Both the position numbers and the translations under genes were made by a program. From contig CM039182.1 in assembly GCA_008360975.2 (NCBI GenBank), positions 49,736,491 through 49,800,490 of the forward strand: a stretch of DNA of 64,000 nucleotides. The letters run 5' to 3'. Shown piece after piece: positions 12,101-25,876 of the stretch. Each line of letters starts with the position of its first letter. Position 1 is the first letter of the stretch. The notes beneath the pieces are model-generated. The model had not been told where the DNA came from. It did no database searches and worked only from the letters and a program-made list of their open reading frames with translations. Source of the stretch: Lichenostomus cassidix. Lineage: Eukaryota; Chordata; Aves; Passeriformes; Meliphagidae.

Positions 12101-13806
12101 ACTTTACCAGAAAATATGATACAAAGTGATTTAATTTTTGAATAGTTTGTTTAATGTGTTTGACAGTTGCCAGATCTTTATTTCCTACCATCAAGAATGG
12201 TGAGGCTACGAGAAATGATTTTCCTCTTCCCAATTCTACCAACTCAGACACACTGACAGTTAGAAACCAAAGAAAGCATACTAACACCACTGGTAAATGG
12301 AAATGTATGAAAACTTGACTTGTTGAAGGCTCTTTTCCTCACAGTTGCACACATCTTCCTCATACTAGAACCAAAAATTATTTTAAGTCAATGTTTTTTC
12401 CCTATTAGTGTTTCTAGCCTGAACAGAATTGATGTTATCTCTCTTTGCTGTATTTTTTACCACTTTTCTCTTTTCAAAATTTGAAAAATAAATTAAAAAC
12501 CATAAATAAAAGCACTGTAGTATTAAAACTGTTGCTTGAGTTGGAAAGGAAAAAAAACCAAGATAAATGTATGTTCAGTTCCTACTTTTTATAGTGGTCA
12601 AGTAGAATAACTTCTAAACAGGAAGCAGGAGAACTGAATAAAAAACTCTCTCAGAAAGTTTCAGAGTTATTTTCTTTAACAACAGAATACAATATCCCAA
12701 AGTAACCACATCTCCCTTCCCCCCACCCCCCACAAAAAAACCCCAGGAAACCAACCAACCAAAAAAACCCAACCTTTAAACAACATAGTTACCAGCGACA
12801 TCCCTCTAAACACCTCAAAAAGTTTAAGTATCCCCATTTTAAGAAACATGAACAGAATTTGGATTGGAAATCAAGCTGGCATTATAAATCTTGTGTTTAG
12901 TACCTTTCTCTCTTCCTATATACAAGGAAGCAACTGAAGTTCTGTCAAAACAGACTTACATGATCAAAAGCATCACTGATAATAATGCTTTTTTCATAAA
13001 GAACTACCACTTGCAATAACACCAAAAGTTTTCAAGTTACACATTTCTTTCTCTACAAGCCTTTCCTGTTAATATTAATTTATTAGAACAAGCAATTATC
13101 CAATTATCTTCACATATAAATTACTTAAATGTCCAGGTTATGATTGCAATCATTAGTTACTGAAATCGCACCTGCTAATGCTATACCACATATATAAATG
13201 AAACATTTATGTTGTTTTTCTGTAATGAATATTTAATACTTTAATTATTTATACTTTCTAGTATTGTAGTAGGCAGCTTTGTAAAAATACTCATTGCTGT
13301 AAACAGTAATTTTATTTGTGAAAGAAAGCAACTAAAAAAATATCCTTAGGGTTTTTTTCCCCTGTCTTTAATCAGTGACAAAGGTAATATTATGGCAAGA
13401 CTACTATCAACAATAGTTGACTTTTGCCAATGGGCTGCTACAGTTCCATGTAGCAGCTGTATGAACAGCAAGAACAACTAGCAGCAACTACCTTAAAAAT
13501 AAATTTTGTGGGTTTGAGTTTTAATGTCTGTTTTCAGCACAGAATATGTGTTTTAGTCCTACCAAAGTCTACTTCTCTGTGAGAGTATTTAGAGTTTGAA
13601 ACCATAATATTACTTTTTACTACTAGCCTCCCTTCGGGGATAATTTAGGAAAGGAGAAGAAAGTAGGTTAAAAAAATTTGTTACATTACAAGTACGTTAA
13701 TAAGTATGTGCCTATGCACCATATATAAAATCTTTAAAGTATAAAACTCCCACTGATCTGGTTTTACTGGTTGGGGATTTTTGCTTATTTGTTGGTTGGT
13801 TTGTTT

Positions 13807-13808
<2 letters not shown>
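9177..13808. other. AT-rich intronic sequence, no gene seen
   Basis: No exon or named repeat was recognised. Short A-rich/C-rich tracts occur at 10102-10113 and 12719-12770 (CCAACC, AAAAAAACCCC). Open frames of 60-96 codons are scattered with no domain or splice support. Confidence 0.5.

Positions 13809-13838
<30 letters not shown>
13809..13838. repeat. T30 homopolymer tract
   Basis: Thirty consecutive T bases preceded by GGTTGG and GTTTGG units (13790-13808). It may be the A-tail of a minus-strand retroposon whose body has decayed, but no body is recognisable. Length is prone to sequencing error. Confidence 0.95.
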
Positions 13839-14164
13839 CAAAACTCACCAAATTATTCCTGAACATAAATCAGCAAAATATCTGGTAAGAAGATAATCTA
13901 CATGCAAATTAAATGATCTTGAGGGTATACAAATTCAAAATTTCTCAAACAATTTAAAAAAGGGCGCAATTATTTAAAACTAAAATACTGATTAAAAAGT
14001 AACCTCTATGAAAAGGAAAAACTGTCTTCTGAACCTAATTTAAAAATGTGAATAGGTAACAGTTTTGACAACTTCCATGGCACAAGCCTATGCAATAGGA
14101 GAAACTTTTGCTGCATATTGAGAGACCAGTTTTAACCAATTTCCTTCCTCCCCTCTGTTGCTGT

Positions 14165-14610
14165 TGAGCAGCTAGCAGAGTAATGAATGCATCAGTTCTC
14201 AGAGGCAAGAAGGAATGACCTTTATTGTTTTGATTTCATCACATATATAGAGTTCTCAAAAGTCACCCACATTGGTCAGTCAGAAGCCTTCCCCCAGGCC
14301 TGATTGGCCAGGCCTGCACTGCCCAAGTTCTGGGACACTGTTCCAACAACATCCAAACTTTATCTTTATTTACAAAACACAAGAAAACTTCTCATAAAAA
14401 AAACCTGTGCTAGCCACACTCCTCTGGTTGCCACTGCACAGAAAAAACAATTGTCTAAAAACAAAACCAAAAAATTAACAGCTACTGAAAAATGGCTGGC
14501 AAACTCTACACTGTTAGAGACGCATGATATTTTTCAAAAGCATTTCTGGAATTGAAATTCCGTGTGTTTTGACACTGATGACCTATTTAATCACACAGCT
14601 GTCTGACACA
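14165..14610 (-). mobile_element. Probable solo LTR, minus strand
   Basis: On the minus strand, in order: two CCAAT boxes (plus-strand ATTGG at 14303-14307 and 14271-14275), a TATA-like CTATATATG (14241-14250), and AATAAA (plus TTTATT at 14221-14226), then a short tail. With the limits given, the element starts TGTGTCAG and ends GCTGCTCA on the minus strand. It is flanked by the 4-base duplication CTGT (14161-14164 and 14611-14614). A 4-base match is weak alone; an alternative is 14156-14574 (TGT...ACA ends, no duplication). No internal retroviral genes adjoin it, hence solo. Family not recognised; a 4-base duplication would suit a class I element. Confidence 0.6.
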
Positions 14611-17600
14611 CTGTGAAACGTCTACTTTCCAAAACCCAGATGGACGTTTAAAGCCTATTTTTTTTCTCCTATACCCTGTGTATCAAGATGAATTGGCTGC
14701 CTGCTACAATTATCTAAAGGACCTTACTGCACTGACCACACATAAGAGAAGGCCCACACTGAACTCAGCCTTACCTGATGGACTGTTTCATCTCTATAGA
14801 GGAAATGGGAATGGGATTGGACATTGGCTGCTGCAATTAAACTGGCTCCACTGTCTTCATCACTTCTAGCAAGAGCACTTAATCTCAGTCATACTGGAGC
14901 CTCTAGAGCTTGAAGAGGGTCAAAGAAAACATGTGTGTACTCAGGCAGGATTTCAGATGTGTTAAGAATCATGACTGTTTAATCTCAACTACCATCATGC
15001 TTACTGTATTTTTATTTCAAACCTTTTGGGGTGTTTTATTTCTCCACCATATTCAATTCTCTATTTCCTCAAAAAACTAAGTTCTATGTATGTGAATGAA
15101 AAAAAAATTCTCAATATTTTAGTCTCAGTTTAGGGTTCTCAGATTACAAGGATGTATAGTCAAAGATGTGGCACTGGGTGTCTGGTAACAAAAAAATTCC
15201 CAAGCAGATGAGGATATTTACCAAAAGTGAAACTCTGGAGATTCACTCCTAGCATACATCATGGGAGGGAATTACTCCCGACTTATTCACATATAAACAG
15301 AAGGCAGGTGAACTATTGTAGCACCTGACCTAGCCTTCCACAGGGCTCTAGCTATTACACATTGGAGCAGGACTGAGAAAAACGTGCACTGCTGAGACAA
15401 AGTGAAAATTCTTCTGTACTATTAACTTCAAGCACAGCCCAAGAACATGTCTTTGTACCATTATATGATCATCAAGACCATTTCAGCTAGCACTTGAACC
15501 AAACAATTCCTAACACACTTTGGCAGCTGGAAGAGTCCAGATGCCATTAGTAGCAAAGATGAAGGATGTTTCATGTCAGAAGGCATCAGTGCCAGGCAAT
15601 CTATCCAGGTGTTTGCTAAATCAGGAAAGGCATGCCCTTAAAGGACCTGATTCTTTTGGCTGCTTTTGGAATACAGTAGCAAGTAATCTGTTTTCACTGT
15701 GCTTCTTCTTGCTATCATAAACTACAGAAAATCCATGGGAGTAGAAGAACAACCTAAAAGATTTATTGGATCATTCTAAATATGTAAAAATATCACTCAC
15801 AGCAAACCTTTAACAAAGTAGTTGTCACATGGTATATCTATAGACATGCCTACTCCAAGTGTAGTCCACTTGCTGGAAGTTCCCTAATGGGACTGAACTG
15901 GCTCCACCACAGTGGTGAAACAACAAGGCCATATATCCCCCATATTAAAAACAAGTCACACCTCCTCACATTAGTATGGTGTTAAAAAACCCCAAACAAT
16001 GGGACATGGCAGCTCAGTTTAGAAATTCAGCACTTCCAGATAAGAGCAGGATAATGGTGAACAGATGATGGCACTAGACCTTCAGTAAACCATGTGCTTT
16101 ATGCTACTATAGTGTTTCTGTTTTGCAGCTAGATTTTTTCTCATTAAGAACTTTTTCTTCACCATACTGCTCCACTGAGCAGTCTACTCAACCTCTACAA
16201 CTTATTTTAGCTCTACTAAGCTTAGCCAGAAATCAGTAAGAAATAGAAAAATATTGGCAGCAAGCCCCTGAGGTAAGAAGCCTACTCCCCCTTGTACACT
16301 CCCCCACAAAAAAAAATCGCAAAACAGAGCAAAACACATTTAAAAAAACCTGAATAAACAGAGCCCAAAAAACTTCAAAGGGAATTGGAACAGCTGGGAA
16401 GGAAATACATAGCTGGTTAGCACTATCCAATCTGGAGAAGTTTATTCTTCTGAAAACAAAATCTAGGCAGTGAAACACTTATTGGGATCATGATAAAAAT
16501 TCAGGAGACTGTGGCTACTATCCAAATGAAAGAAACAAATGAACTGAAGCAAGGTGATTACCTTTTGGTTTAAAAGAAGAATGCATCTCAGTATAAGCAA
16601 GTTTATAAATGCATTTTATTGCAATACCTACACAGGTTTAAGCCTGAGAAAGGTCAGGAAACTTAAGAAATATAATGACAAATATACAAATCTGAACTCA
16701 TGTTTCACTGAATTTTGAAGTGTCTCTGTCACCTGCTGCAATGTTGTTTCTGTCAACAGGCCTCAAATTGTCAAAAGAAGATACCACATTTTTGTCTATA
16801 AACCTAATTTTACATCCAAGTCTGATAAGAACATCAAAACAAGGATTTCTTTCTGAGAATCAAAAAGGTGGGGTGCTTAGGAAACGTTATCAGAAGCTAT
16901 GAAAAATATGCTTCTCTTTGCAAAACCAAATTTCTGGTAGACACACCCATTGAAACATGAAAGAGTGGCTGCTTCAGCACAGGTGGTTCCTTGACATTTA
17001 TTTCCAGGCCTGTATGCAGCAAAGTAGTGGAACTGAGTGTCTACTGTCTCTTCCTCACCTTCCCCAAGCAGCTGCATACTATCATGGCCTTCCTTAAAGA
17101 TGATGTAATTTTAAAGGTGAAGCTGAAGGAAGATTCAAGTGCAGGCAGACTGTTTTGAGAACTAAAAGAATTCTCATTTCACACATGGTAGGTTGCCAGA
17201 CATGGGACTGCTCACACTGATGAAGATTGCTGTTCCTAATGAAATGTGATAAAACTAAAAGTTTATCTCCAAAACCAGACAGAACACAGAACAGAGTTCA
17301 AGACTGAAACACTCCTGATATGCAGAATTTTTCATTTCAAGAACAAAGATTGCTAAAACTCAGCTGTATATGCACTGAGAGAATGCATATGCATGTGCTG
17401 AAGGTGTTACTAAGGCAAATTCATGAAGATGATTAGCATTTGAAAATACTAAAATGGTTATAAACCTTGCTGAAATCTAAAAGAGGATTATCTTTCTCAT
17501 TCAGTTAACTTTTACAGAGAAACTACTATATTTTGCTCTGAATTGAGACAGCAGCCAAAGGTGCAGACAGTTCATCTTTCTCCATGTGACAAAAAATCTC

Positions 17601-20600
17601 CCAAATGAATGAACAAACGAACAAAAAAACCCCCAAGAAACTCAAGCCTCCTTGAAATGGTAACAGACAATCCCGGGAAAATATCAGCTTAGTAGTGGTC
17701 ACAAAAAAATCCCCAACACTATCAAATTGTTAGCAATTAGTGGGAAAGAAACAGACAAGGCAGAAAATCCTCTTTTTCTGTACATAAATAGGGCACTCAG
17801 TAACACCATATCCAGTTTTGTCCTGAACCTCACCCTGTACCCACATCCTAAAAGATGGCGACAAAACTGAAAAGGCATTGAACAGTGACAGGATTATTAA
17901 AAGCAGAGAACAATTTCCTGGAGGAAAATGCCTACATGGTCAAGGGTTTTTCAGCCTTGAAATTAGATAAGACAAAGTAGATAAAATGGAGGTATACAAA
18001 AGTCATGAGTAGTGAAAAGGGTTAAGTAAGAACTATTGATTTATTAAAATAACATCCTGATCCTTTTCATACAAGACCTAACACTACGTATCGGATTCAA
18101 TAAATTGCTTAAAACCAGCATTAAAACCCCCTCCATGACATCCCAGTTCTTGAAACCATCAAAACATTCAAAGCCTCCCTAAATACAAATACTGAAACAT
18201 TTCTAGTCCGGTTTTGTGTGTCCATGACAGCTGAAACAGCTATTAATTTCATTTATGTTCTCTAAAACACTCAAAAGAATAATGGTGGAAACTTTCTGAA
18301 ATGAATGAAGTTCCAGAGACAGTTACAAGGTCCTGCTTCAATGACTGTTATTTACAGCAAATCAAGTATGTCAAGAACTTTAGAGAAATCTCCAGCAAGC
18401 ACTAATGGCTGGGACAGAGTACTTTAATACAAGAGATCTCATCTTCAGTCTCCAAACTAGGCATGCAAAGGGAAGGGCGGTGAAACCAGATTTCACATCT
18501 GCTGGCTGTAACCAAGGAGCAGATATTTCAGTTAGTTTTTCTCTTATTTGCTGAAAAAACCCCTGCTTTTGTGAGATGCCTACCTTCACTGTAGCTGGGA
18601 AACCTAGGCAAAGAAACTGTTTTCCCATCACCTTTTTTGGAACAGTTTCTGCTGACTGCCTCAGCTTAGCTAATGGCTTCATACTTTTCTTGGATGCTGT
18701 TCTAAAATGTCTTCTGCAAACTGAGCCTTTGGGAATAGCAAACTGCAGGGGTGATTTTCCTACATGAAGACATCAGTTTTAGAGTAAATTCAGAGATTGT
18801 GACTGCATTAACTGTTATTTAGGACTGCTTGTTTTCCTGTCCTGTCATATTAAAGTAACAACGCCCAACACTGCCAAGTGCTCCACTTCACAAGCACCAA
18901 GACTCCAGCTGTCTTGTCTGCCCTACTCAATTTTTTTTCCCACTTTGGTCTGTGAAGAATACAGAAATTTCCCTGTTTGACAAACAAGAGTGGCAAAGAC
19001 TAACTGAGATTCAGTGCAAATTGACTTTGACAACACCAGCCCTGTCTCCAGCATGCAAGTTTTTGCTATAATGAAAATATTGGCATGGCATGACTCCATT
19101 TACTTAGCAATGACTAAGGAAACATGTTAGGAAAATGAATTATCTTGCTTCTATAAGTTTTGTGGGTATTTTAAGATGGACTCATTCCACTTTCCTAGAA
19201 TTTTTTGTGATCAAAAGAGCCGGGAAAAGAGTGAGAGGATTAAATCTGCTCTGTTGGTGTGTGGGATAATTAAGACGGTCATATAAGCTGACCTCCAGAG
19301 CCTATCTGACTATCAATTGCTTTCCAAAGTCCTGCTAAATAAAATAATGTATAAATTGAATCTCTAGACATTACACACTATAAATATTTTATCACTCTTT
19401 CATTTGCATCTAGTGCTTTAAGCCTTCAGGGACTGTACTGTACCAACATACACCATTTAAACATGGCCTTGACAGGTTTTTTTATCAAATACAGCCTTTC
19501 TATATCTGCTGTCACCTCAGAAAGCTGGTGGATATGCAGGAGTATGCAACTGGAGTTGAAAGGAGACCACTGGTCTTTGTAGCATGCTGAGCCCAAGTTG
19601 TCTTTACACTCACGTCAATAAAAATTAGGTGGGAGTAAAGAATATGGACAGATATTAGCTTTTAGGTTATTCTTTGAGCTAGGGTAAATCAATACAAGAA
19701 GCAAGACAGGGCGTTTCAGACCTTGTGGAATCTTTCCTGTGATCAAGAGTAGCTGTGAACTGGAGGAGTTTCCAAAATCTGGGTAAAATTCTCAATGCCT
19801 TAAGAGATCAAGCCCAGAATATACTGACTGCTATATTTTTTAAATTTCCTATTTGGATGGATTCATTTAATAGTAAATGAAAAACAAACTAAAACAGCAC
19901 AAAAAGTTTTTTTCCTATTTAGTAGTTGCTTCAGGTAAGCAACCAATTGATGATGATGATGAAAATACTTGCCTTAGGGGACTCATTCAGCAGTTCTAAA
20001 TTAATGTTTTTTAATGCATATCTTACACAGAACCAGCTAATCCTGAAAATGTTTTGCATTGTTTCCTTGAGCAAATGCACAGAACATTTTAGGTTTAGTC
20101 AGTTGAAATGAATACTAGCATCAATAGAAAAAATAAGAAAATGGAAAGGAAAAGCTGAATAAGCACAAATATGCCAGCATAACTAACAAGGAAGATATCT
20201 TGGGACTGGTACTTAGCACACATATTTTGGTGCAAAAATATTACTGAAACAGGCAGTTTAGAATGGTTTTCTGATCTGTGGAAGAGCAGTATGAAAAACA
20301 TTGAAGACACATTACCTTGCAATGCTCGAATCTGATACTATGTTTGGTTGCGATTGCTTTCTTCATTAAAACTTTGTACTTTTCAGAATCAGGAGCAGTT
20401 TCAATAAGCAGCATGTAGTAGGTCTATTAAGTATTTTCAGTGAGCTTACTGGTTCATATACCTTACACAAACAGTGTATGCATATTCCTGCTTCGTTGTT
20501 TCTATAATCTTTCTGGACTTCCACTATGCTCATTCTTAGTTCACAACTTCACATCTTAGTTTATTTGTCCATACAATGTCTTGGGGGTTTTACTTTTTTT

Positions 20601-23026
20601 TTCTCCTTCAAGAATATTGCATTTAAAATATCTAAAAATTTAAATTTTATAGACATATACCACAATCACACAAAACAAAATGGTGAATTACTTTTCTTGG
20701 AGCAACTAATTTAAAACCCCCTTCCTTCAAGACTAAAAAGACCTCAGAAATGTAGCAATTAATATTAAGCTATTTTACTTTTAAATTAATAATTTTGGTA
20801 CTCTGTTTGTTGCCTGATATTCCCCTGTCAGTACATACGATATATGCTTAACTTGTAAACATCAATAGCAATGTTGTATTGCAATTTCTCTCTCTTCAGC
20901 CTATATACAAAACTTATTAGTTAGCTATATTATTTACATTAAGTAACCCATCATGACTTGATTACCCTTCATGATTATAAAATTGTGCAGTAGTTGATTT
21001 CTGCAAATACATTAATTTCCTTGAAAATTCACTGATTCTTTCAGATGAAAACATAAGTGGCTTGTGTGTGGATTTTTCTCCCCAAGCCTAGTACAGAATA
21101 CATTATACAGTATTATAATACACAATATAAAGCTGCATCTGTCTCCCAACCAAGGTGCACGCATGCTGAACAGAAGCCTGAGGAACACTGATAGTTTTGG
21201 GGAGAGTATTTGTTGGAACATACTGAATCTTCTGATACCTTTCAATATAAGCACATGTGTTGATTTTATGAATATTTCTTTGAGGACTTCTGGGCAACCA
21301 GATGTATGAATCTGAACACAATCGTTGAAATTAATTTATCATTTCTATACAATGCACCATTTGCAAATCAGCTTTTCTACTATCTAATCATATATCTAAG
21401 TTTTGATTAATGTATATTCATGCTCCACATTCTATCCTAAATCTCTCCACATTTACCTATTCTTCCAGCATATCAATCATAAGTAGCTGACAATGCTATT
21501 TATTTATGAATAAAACAGGTCCTGTAGGTCCCATGTAGAATCAGTGTCACGAGTGCTGAGTGCAGGCTTTTACACACAGAAGCAAAAAAGATTTCCTTAC
21601 CTAAAACCTAAAATTTTAAATAGCATGGTTAAAAGGTGGTATTTCCCATGTGATCTCTGCACCATAAGAGGTATGAAATAAACTAAATGAACTCTTGTGA
21701 AATCTGTGACAGAATTACAGTAAATTTGATTTGCCACCTGTACAAAAAAATGTAAATAAAAATGTTTTCAGATACAGTTCACTCTATTTTGGTGGAGTAT
21801 GAATGCTATTTTTAAATTTATATCAAAGCAATATAAAAAATAAACACTGAATAACAAAATGAAAATATTTATTTCCATATTACACTCTGCTCCTTCTGAA
21901 TTCTCCAGTGTATTTTACTATGTCTCTCCACGATGTATTTTGCTGTTTACCAGATAAGACCACCGTGTACAGTCTTGGTTCAAAGTCTTTTTGAGAAGCA
22001 CTGAAAAACCAGCATGAAGACAATAAGAAAATATTAAGCAATAATGTCCAAATTCATCCTATCCTGCTATACAACTGTAACAACACCAGATGAACAAGGG
22101 AAGGAAAGGTCCTTTGGTTTTTACTATGATCATACACCAAGCCATCATACAACAAGACAACTTATTCAATAAGAACTTTGAGTGAAAATTACTACTGTTT
22201 GAACCATAAACTTTGACATGGATAACTCAAAGTGCTCCTTCATTTGGATCACTGTTCACATCTCAATATAAAACATCAGTTTTCATAAGAAAACCCCTAA
22301 CCCTGTTCTCAGTGTCATAAATTCAATAGGAACTGCATCTGTGTCATGAAAGTCATAACCAAGCTTATATTCCTATAGAAAAGAGTAATGCAATTGATTG
22401 CTCTTTTACAACACTTTTTTTTTTAATCCAGGATTATAGAGCTATAGAGTTATGTTACAATCAGATATGATCATTCACCATGAAGATAATAACCTATCCA
22501 TATCTAACCTGTTTTCCTCAATCCTGAAAGGCTGACTCCTTTGACAGTATGTGCACATGCTAATATAAATACACACAGTACCTCCCTAATGCTGGCAACA
22601 GTCCTTCAGAGACTAAAGTAAGACAAATAGACTCATTTTGTTTCTGACAGCAATTCTGGACTCATAAGTAAACATTTCAGTGAGGCAAAGTCAGCATATG
22701 TTAATCACATCCAACATCTCGTTTCACTTTTCTTCTAAAATCAATTAACAAGCTTTAATGTTCCACTTTATTCAGAGAGAATTAAAAGTAATTATTTTAA
22801 TGGTGGATTATTTTTACCTCTGTAAGTAAGTGCTGTCCTTAAGACCAGGTTCTCATGTAATCTGTTTTTGAGAAACAGAATTGGTTGTCACTACTGGTTT
22901 GCTCATATATCCTTATGGCATGCCATCATAAATAGAATTTGGCACTCCTGAGCTGGCTTCTCACAGTAGCTGTCTTTAACGTCATTTACTCAAGTGGTTC
23001 AAGGTCTTCATCAATAATTAATGTTT
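14611..23026. other. AT-rich intronic sequence, no gene seen
   Basis: No supported exon or named repeat. There are A-rich/C-rich tracts at 15984-15993, 17623-17635 and 18554-18563, and short open frames only (up to about 100 codons, unsupported). Confidence 0.5.
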
Positions 23027-23050
23027 AGCAATCCACTGCAGTGGATTGCT
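23027..23050. repeat. 24-bp perfect palindrome
   Basis: The half-site AGCAATCCACTG is followed immediately by its exact reverse complement, with PstI-like CTGCAG at the centre. There is no spacer. The symmetry stops at 23026 and 23051. Confidence 0.97.
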
Positions 23051-25833
23051 GCAAGATAACCACCTCAGTCTTTAATTTAAAGTAAGTCTTGACACTTTTG
23101 TTCAATGAAGATAATACAGGTAAGTTTACACCTGTGAAATTGTAAAAGCATCTCCATAATGAACATAACAAAGGAAAGACTTGCTACTATAAAGAAGCAT
23201 CAGTATGAGCAATCAATTTTCTAACTTGTTCTTAATATAAATGAGAGTACAGAGACGGTACTTATGCTTTCTAAAGTCTGCAGGGAAAGCAAAATTTATC
23301 TGAGTAAAGAGAAGGTTAGCAAAATATGACATGCTCTCCTGCAAAAGATATTAGTTTATTACATATAGCCAATACTGACCTGAAGAAGCCCTCTTTTTAT
23401 TTTGGTCACAGTGGAATACATTTTACTGAAGCTTAAGGCAGACTTAGTAAATGTTCAGCTCCAAATGTCTTTTAGTCATTAGGAATATATTCCAAGTCTT
23501 CAGGCTGCTGATAGCATTATTTATTATTTGCATTATGTAGTGCTTATAATCTCCAGTAGAGGATCCCCCATAGTGCTATGTAATTATTGTATCACTAACA
23601 TGGCACAATAAAACCCTGGAGTGCTGTCATTAGAAAAGGAACAGCTAGAAAAGAAATGTGATCAATACAGATGTATGATTCAGAAACAGTAGCTGTTACA
23701 GACAAAAGTCACTATTCAAATATGAACCTGGGTCTTCCCAGCTTTCAAGAACAACTGTTTTGTAGATTGACATCAGTGATCCAGATCTGACCAGCCAAGA
23801 CTTTGAAGAAGTATGGAGTGGGTCTCAATAACATTCTCTACTGAAACACATGGTAAGAATGAATGAAAAAAAAAAAGAAAAAAAATCAACAGGAAAAGTA
23901 TTTCAAGTCTCCTGACTTGGAAATTTTTAAAGTACACATTTAATCATTTATGAAGACTGGCAGAAGTGTCATCTTACATGCTGACTTAACAGTGTTCCAT
24001 ACACAACTAGAAAAAGAATCCTTTCTGTATTGCACAGAAAGGAACATGAGCAGAGAACACAGCTCATCACTCACTAGGGAAAATCTGTTCAGAGCTTTTT
24101 AGTTTTGAACACTGGGACTTGTTTCAGAAAAAGATAATCTTTTTTAATAAATGAACAAAGAGACCTCACCCCACTTATTGCCCCCATGGTGAAAAATTCT
24201 TTCTATACCTAATGTACCAACATTAAAAAAACACTCTAAAAACAAGAGTTAGTCTATCAGATTTTGTCTTCAGGAGAACAAGTATTGCTGTAGTTGATTA
24301 AAAATAATTATTTACAGGTGTATAATATTAATCTCCAGTCCAGGAATGCAGACTTGGATTAAATTCATCACTTGAGCAACACCAAACCCAACTCATACTA
24401 GGAGTTCTGAAGCTGTTGAGAGATCTGCATGTCCAATGCAGGACCTTGCAGAAGGTATCCAAAGTACTGTGATTAAAAATAGTATATATTGTGCTGCTTG
24501 ACTTTCAGTAGTCTGGGGATGAGCTTGGGACTAATGTTTTGCTTTGTATAGAACACTGTGGAGATACAAGCAAAGAACTGAATACCAAATGAAACAGAAT
24601 ACTCAATTACTCTTGTACAGAGTGTAAATCTGATTCAAATGTAATGCAAGCAGAGAAAATTTTGTTAGGAACTGGTTGCTATTATTTTCTCCATATTAGA
24701 TGCAAACATTTGAGCACTGTCACAGCACTGATATGAAAGACTGTCTGAGAGAGATATTTGTCCCAAAAGTTCAAAAAAAACCCATTGAAAACCACTTCAC
24801 ATTTGCAGTATTTTAGACATCTTTCCTGATAGACTCTGGCTTTCACACTGTAAAACAAATGTCAGTGAAGTAGCTCACTAATACAAAGGTGTTTCTAAGG
24901 AATTCGTTATGGGAATATTGCTTCTGAAATCATTCAACAAAACCTTAAGGAAATCAGTAACAGACAACTGCTTTCTCTCTCCTTTTTTTTTGTTCCTCTC
25001 AACAATTTTACTGAAGCTTAAAAAAGATTCCTTTGTTCCAATTCAGATTTTGACCCAGTTTTTAATCTTCATAGGCATTGTCCTGAGTTTGCAAGGCCTC
25101 AGGACTGAGGCTTGTTAGATTTTTTATAAGCTGCTGTTGACCTGACTCAACCTCTGCATCAACTAGGTGTTGTCATAATAACTTTAAAAATAAAAAGACA
25201 ATATAAATATACCTAATTTACTTAACTTTTGCTTTTCTTCTTAAGTTAAAACCCAAATGATGTAGAAATAGTAGAAAAATGTAGATATTCTGTGCAGAAT
25301 GAAATATTTATGAATAATGCACACTGCAAAGGAATACAGGCCTGGTGTGATAACAGCAACCTTGAAAAGTAGGGGCAGAGGTTCAGGATACAAGAGTAGA
25401 ATGATAAGAGTCAGGGGACTTGCTGTGCCTGGGGACAGCAGACCTACCAGCCAGAGGTCAGGTAAAGAAAAGCATGCTGGGGAGCTGGGAAAAAGTGGCT
25501 GTAGGAAAAAGAGAAGATAGAACAAGCATCTAATCTAAATAAAACATAATATAGTGAGAATTTAGAAGTAGTGTGGGCAAGCTTGAAAAGAAAAACCGAG
25601 TCCCAAGCAAACCTCAGAGGAGAAAAAAAGGAGAAACCCCACCAACATCCAACTTTTCCCAGCAAAGGACTTGGGACATCAATGACTTGCTGCCAACTGC
25701 CCCTGAATAAGGAAGGGTGGTGATATCAATGTTATGACCCAAAGAGGCAGTAGGAGGGTGAACATAACACTAGAGAAAAGGGTAGATAGAGAGAAGCGTG
25801 TGTGTAACAATTCTAATTGTTCATTTTTAATGA
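23051..25833. other. AT-rich intronic sequence, no gene seen
   Basis: Nothing recognised. A slightly GC-richer patch at 25320-25500 contains a 67-codon plus-strand frame with no recognisable domain. Confidence 0.5.
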
Positions 25834-25876
25834 TCTTCTTCTTCTTCTTCTCCTCCTTCTCCTTCGTCTTTTTCTT
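25834..25876. repeat. (TTC)n / CT-rich microsatellite
   Basis: Imperfect TTC/TCC triplets (CTTCTTCTTCTTCTCCTCC and continuation). Strand-asymmetric polypyrimidine run. Confidence 0.9.

Noticed and set aside
22286..22304. Telomere-like CCCCTAACCC
   Set aside because: Only one and a half units and no array, so no interstitial telomere.
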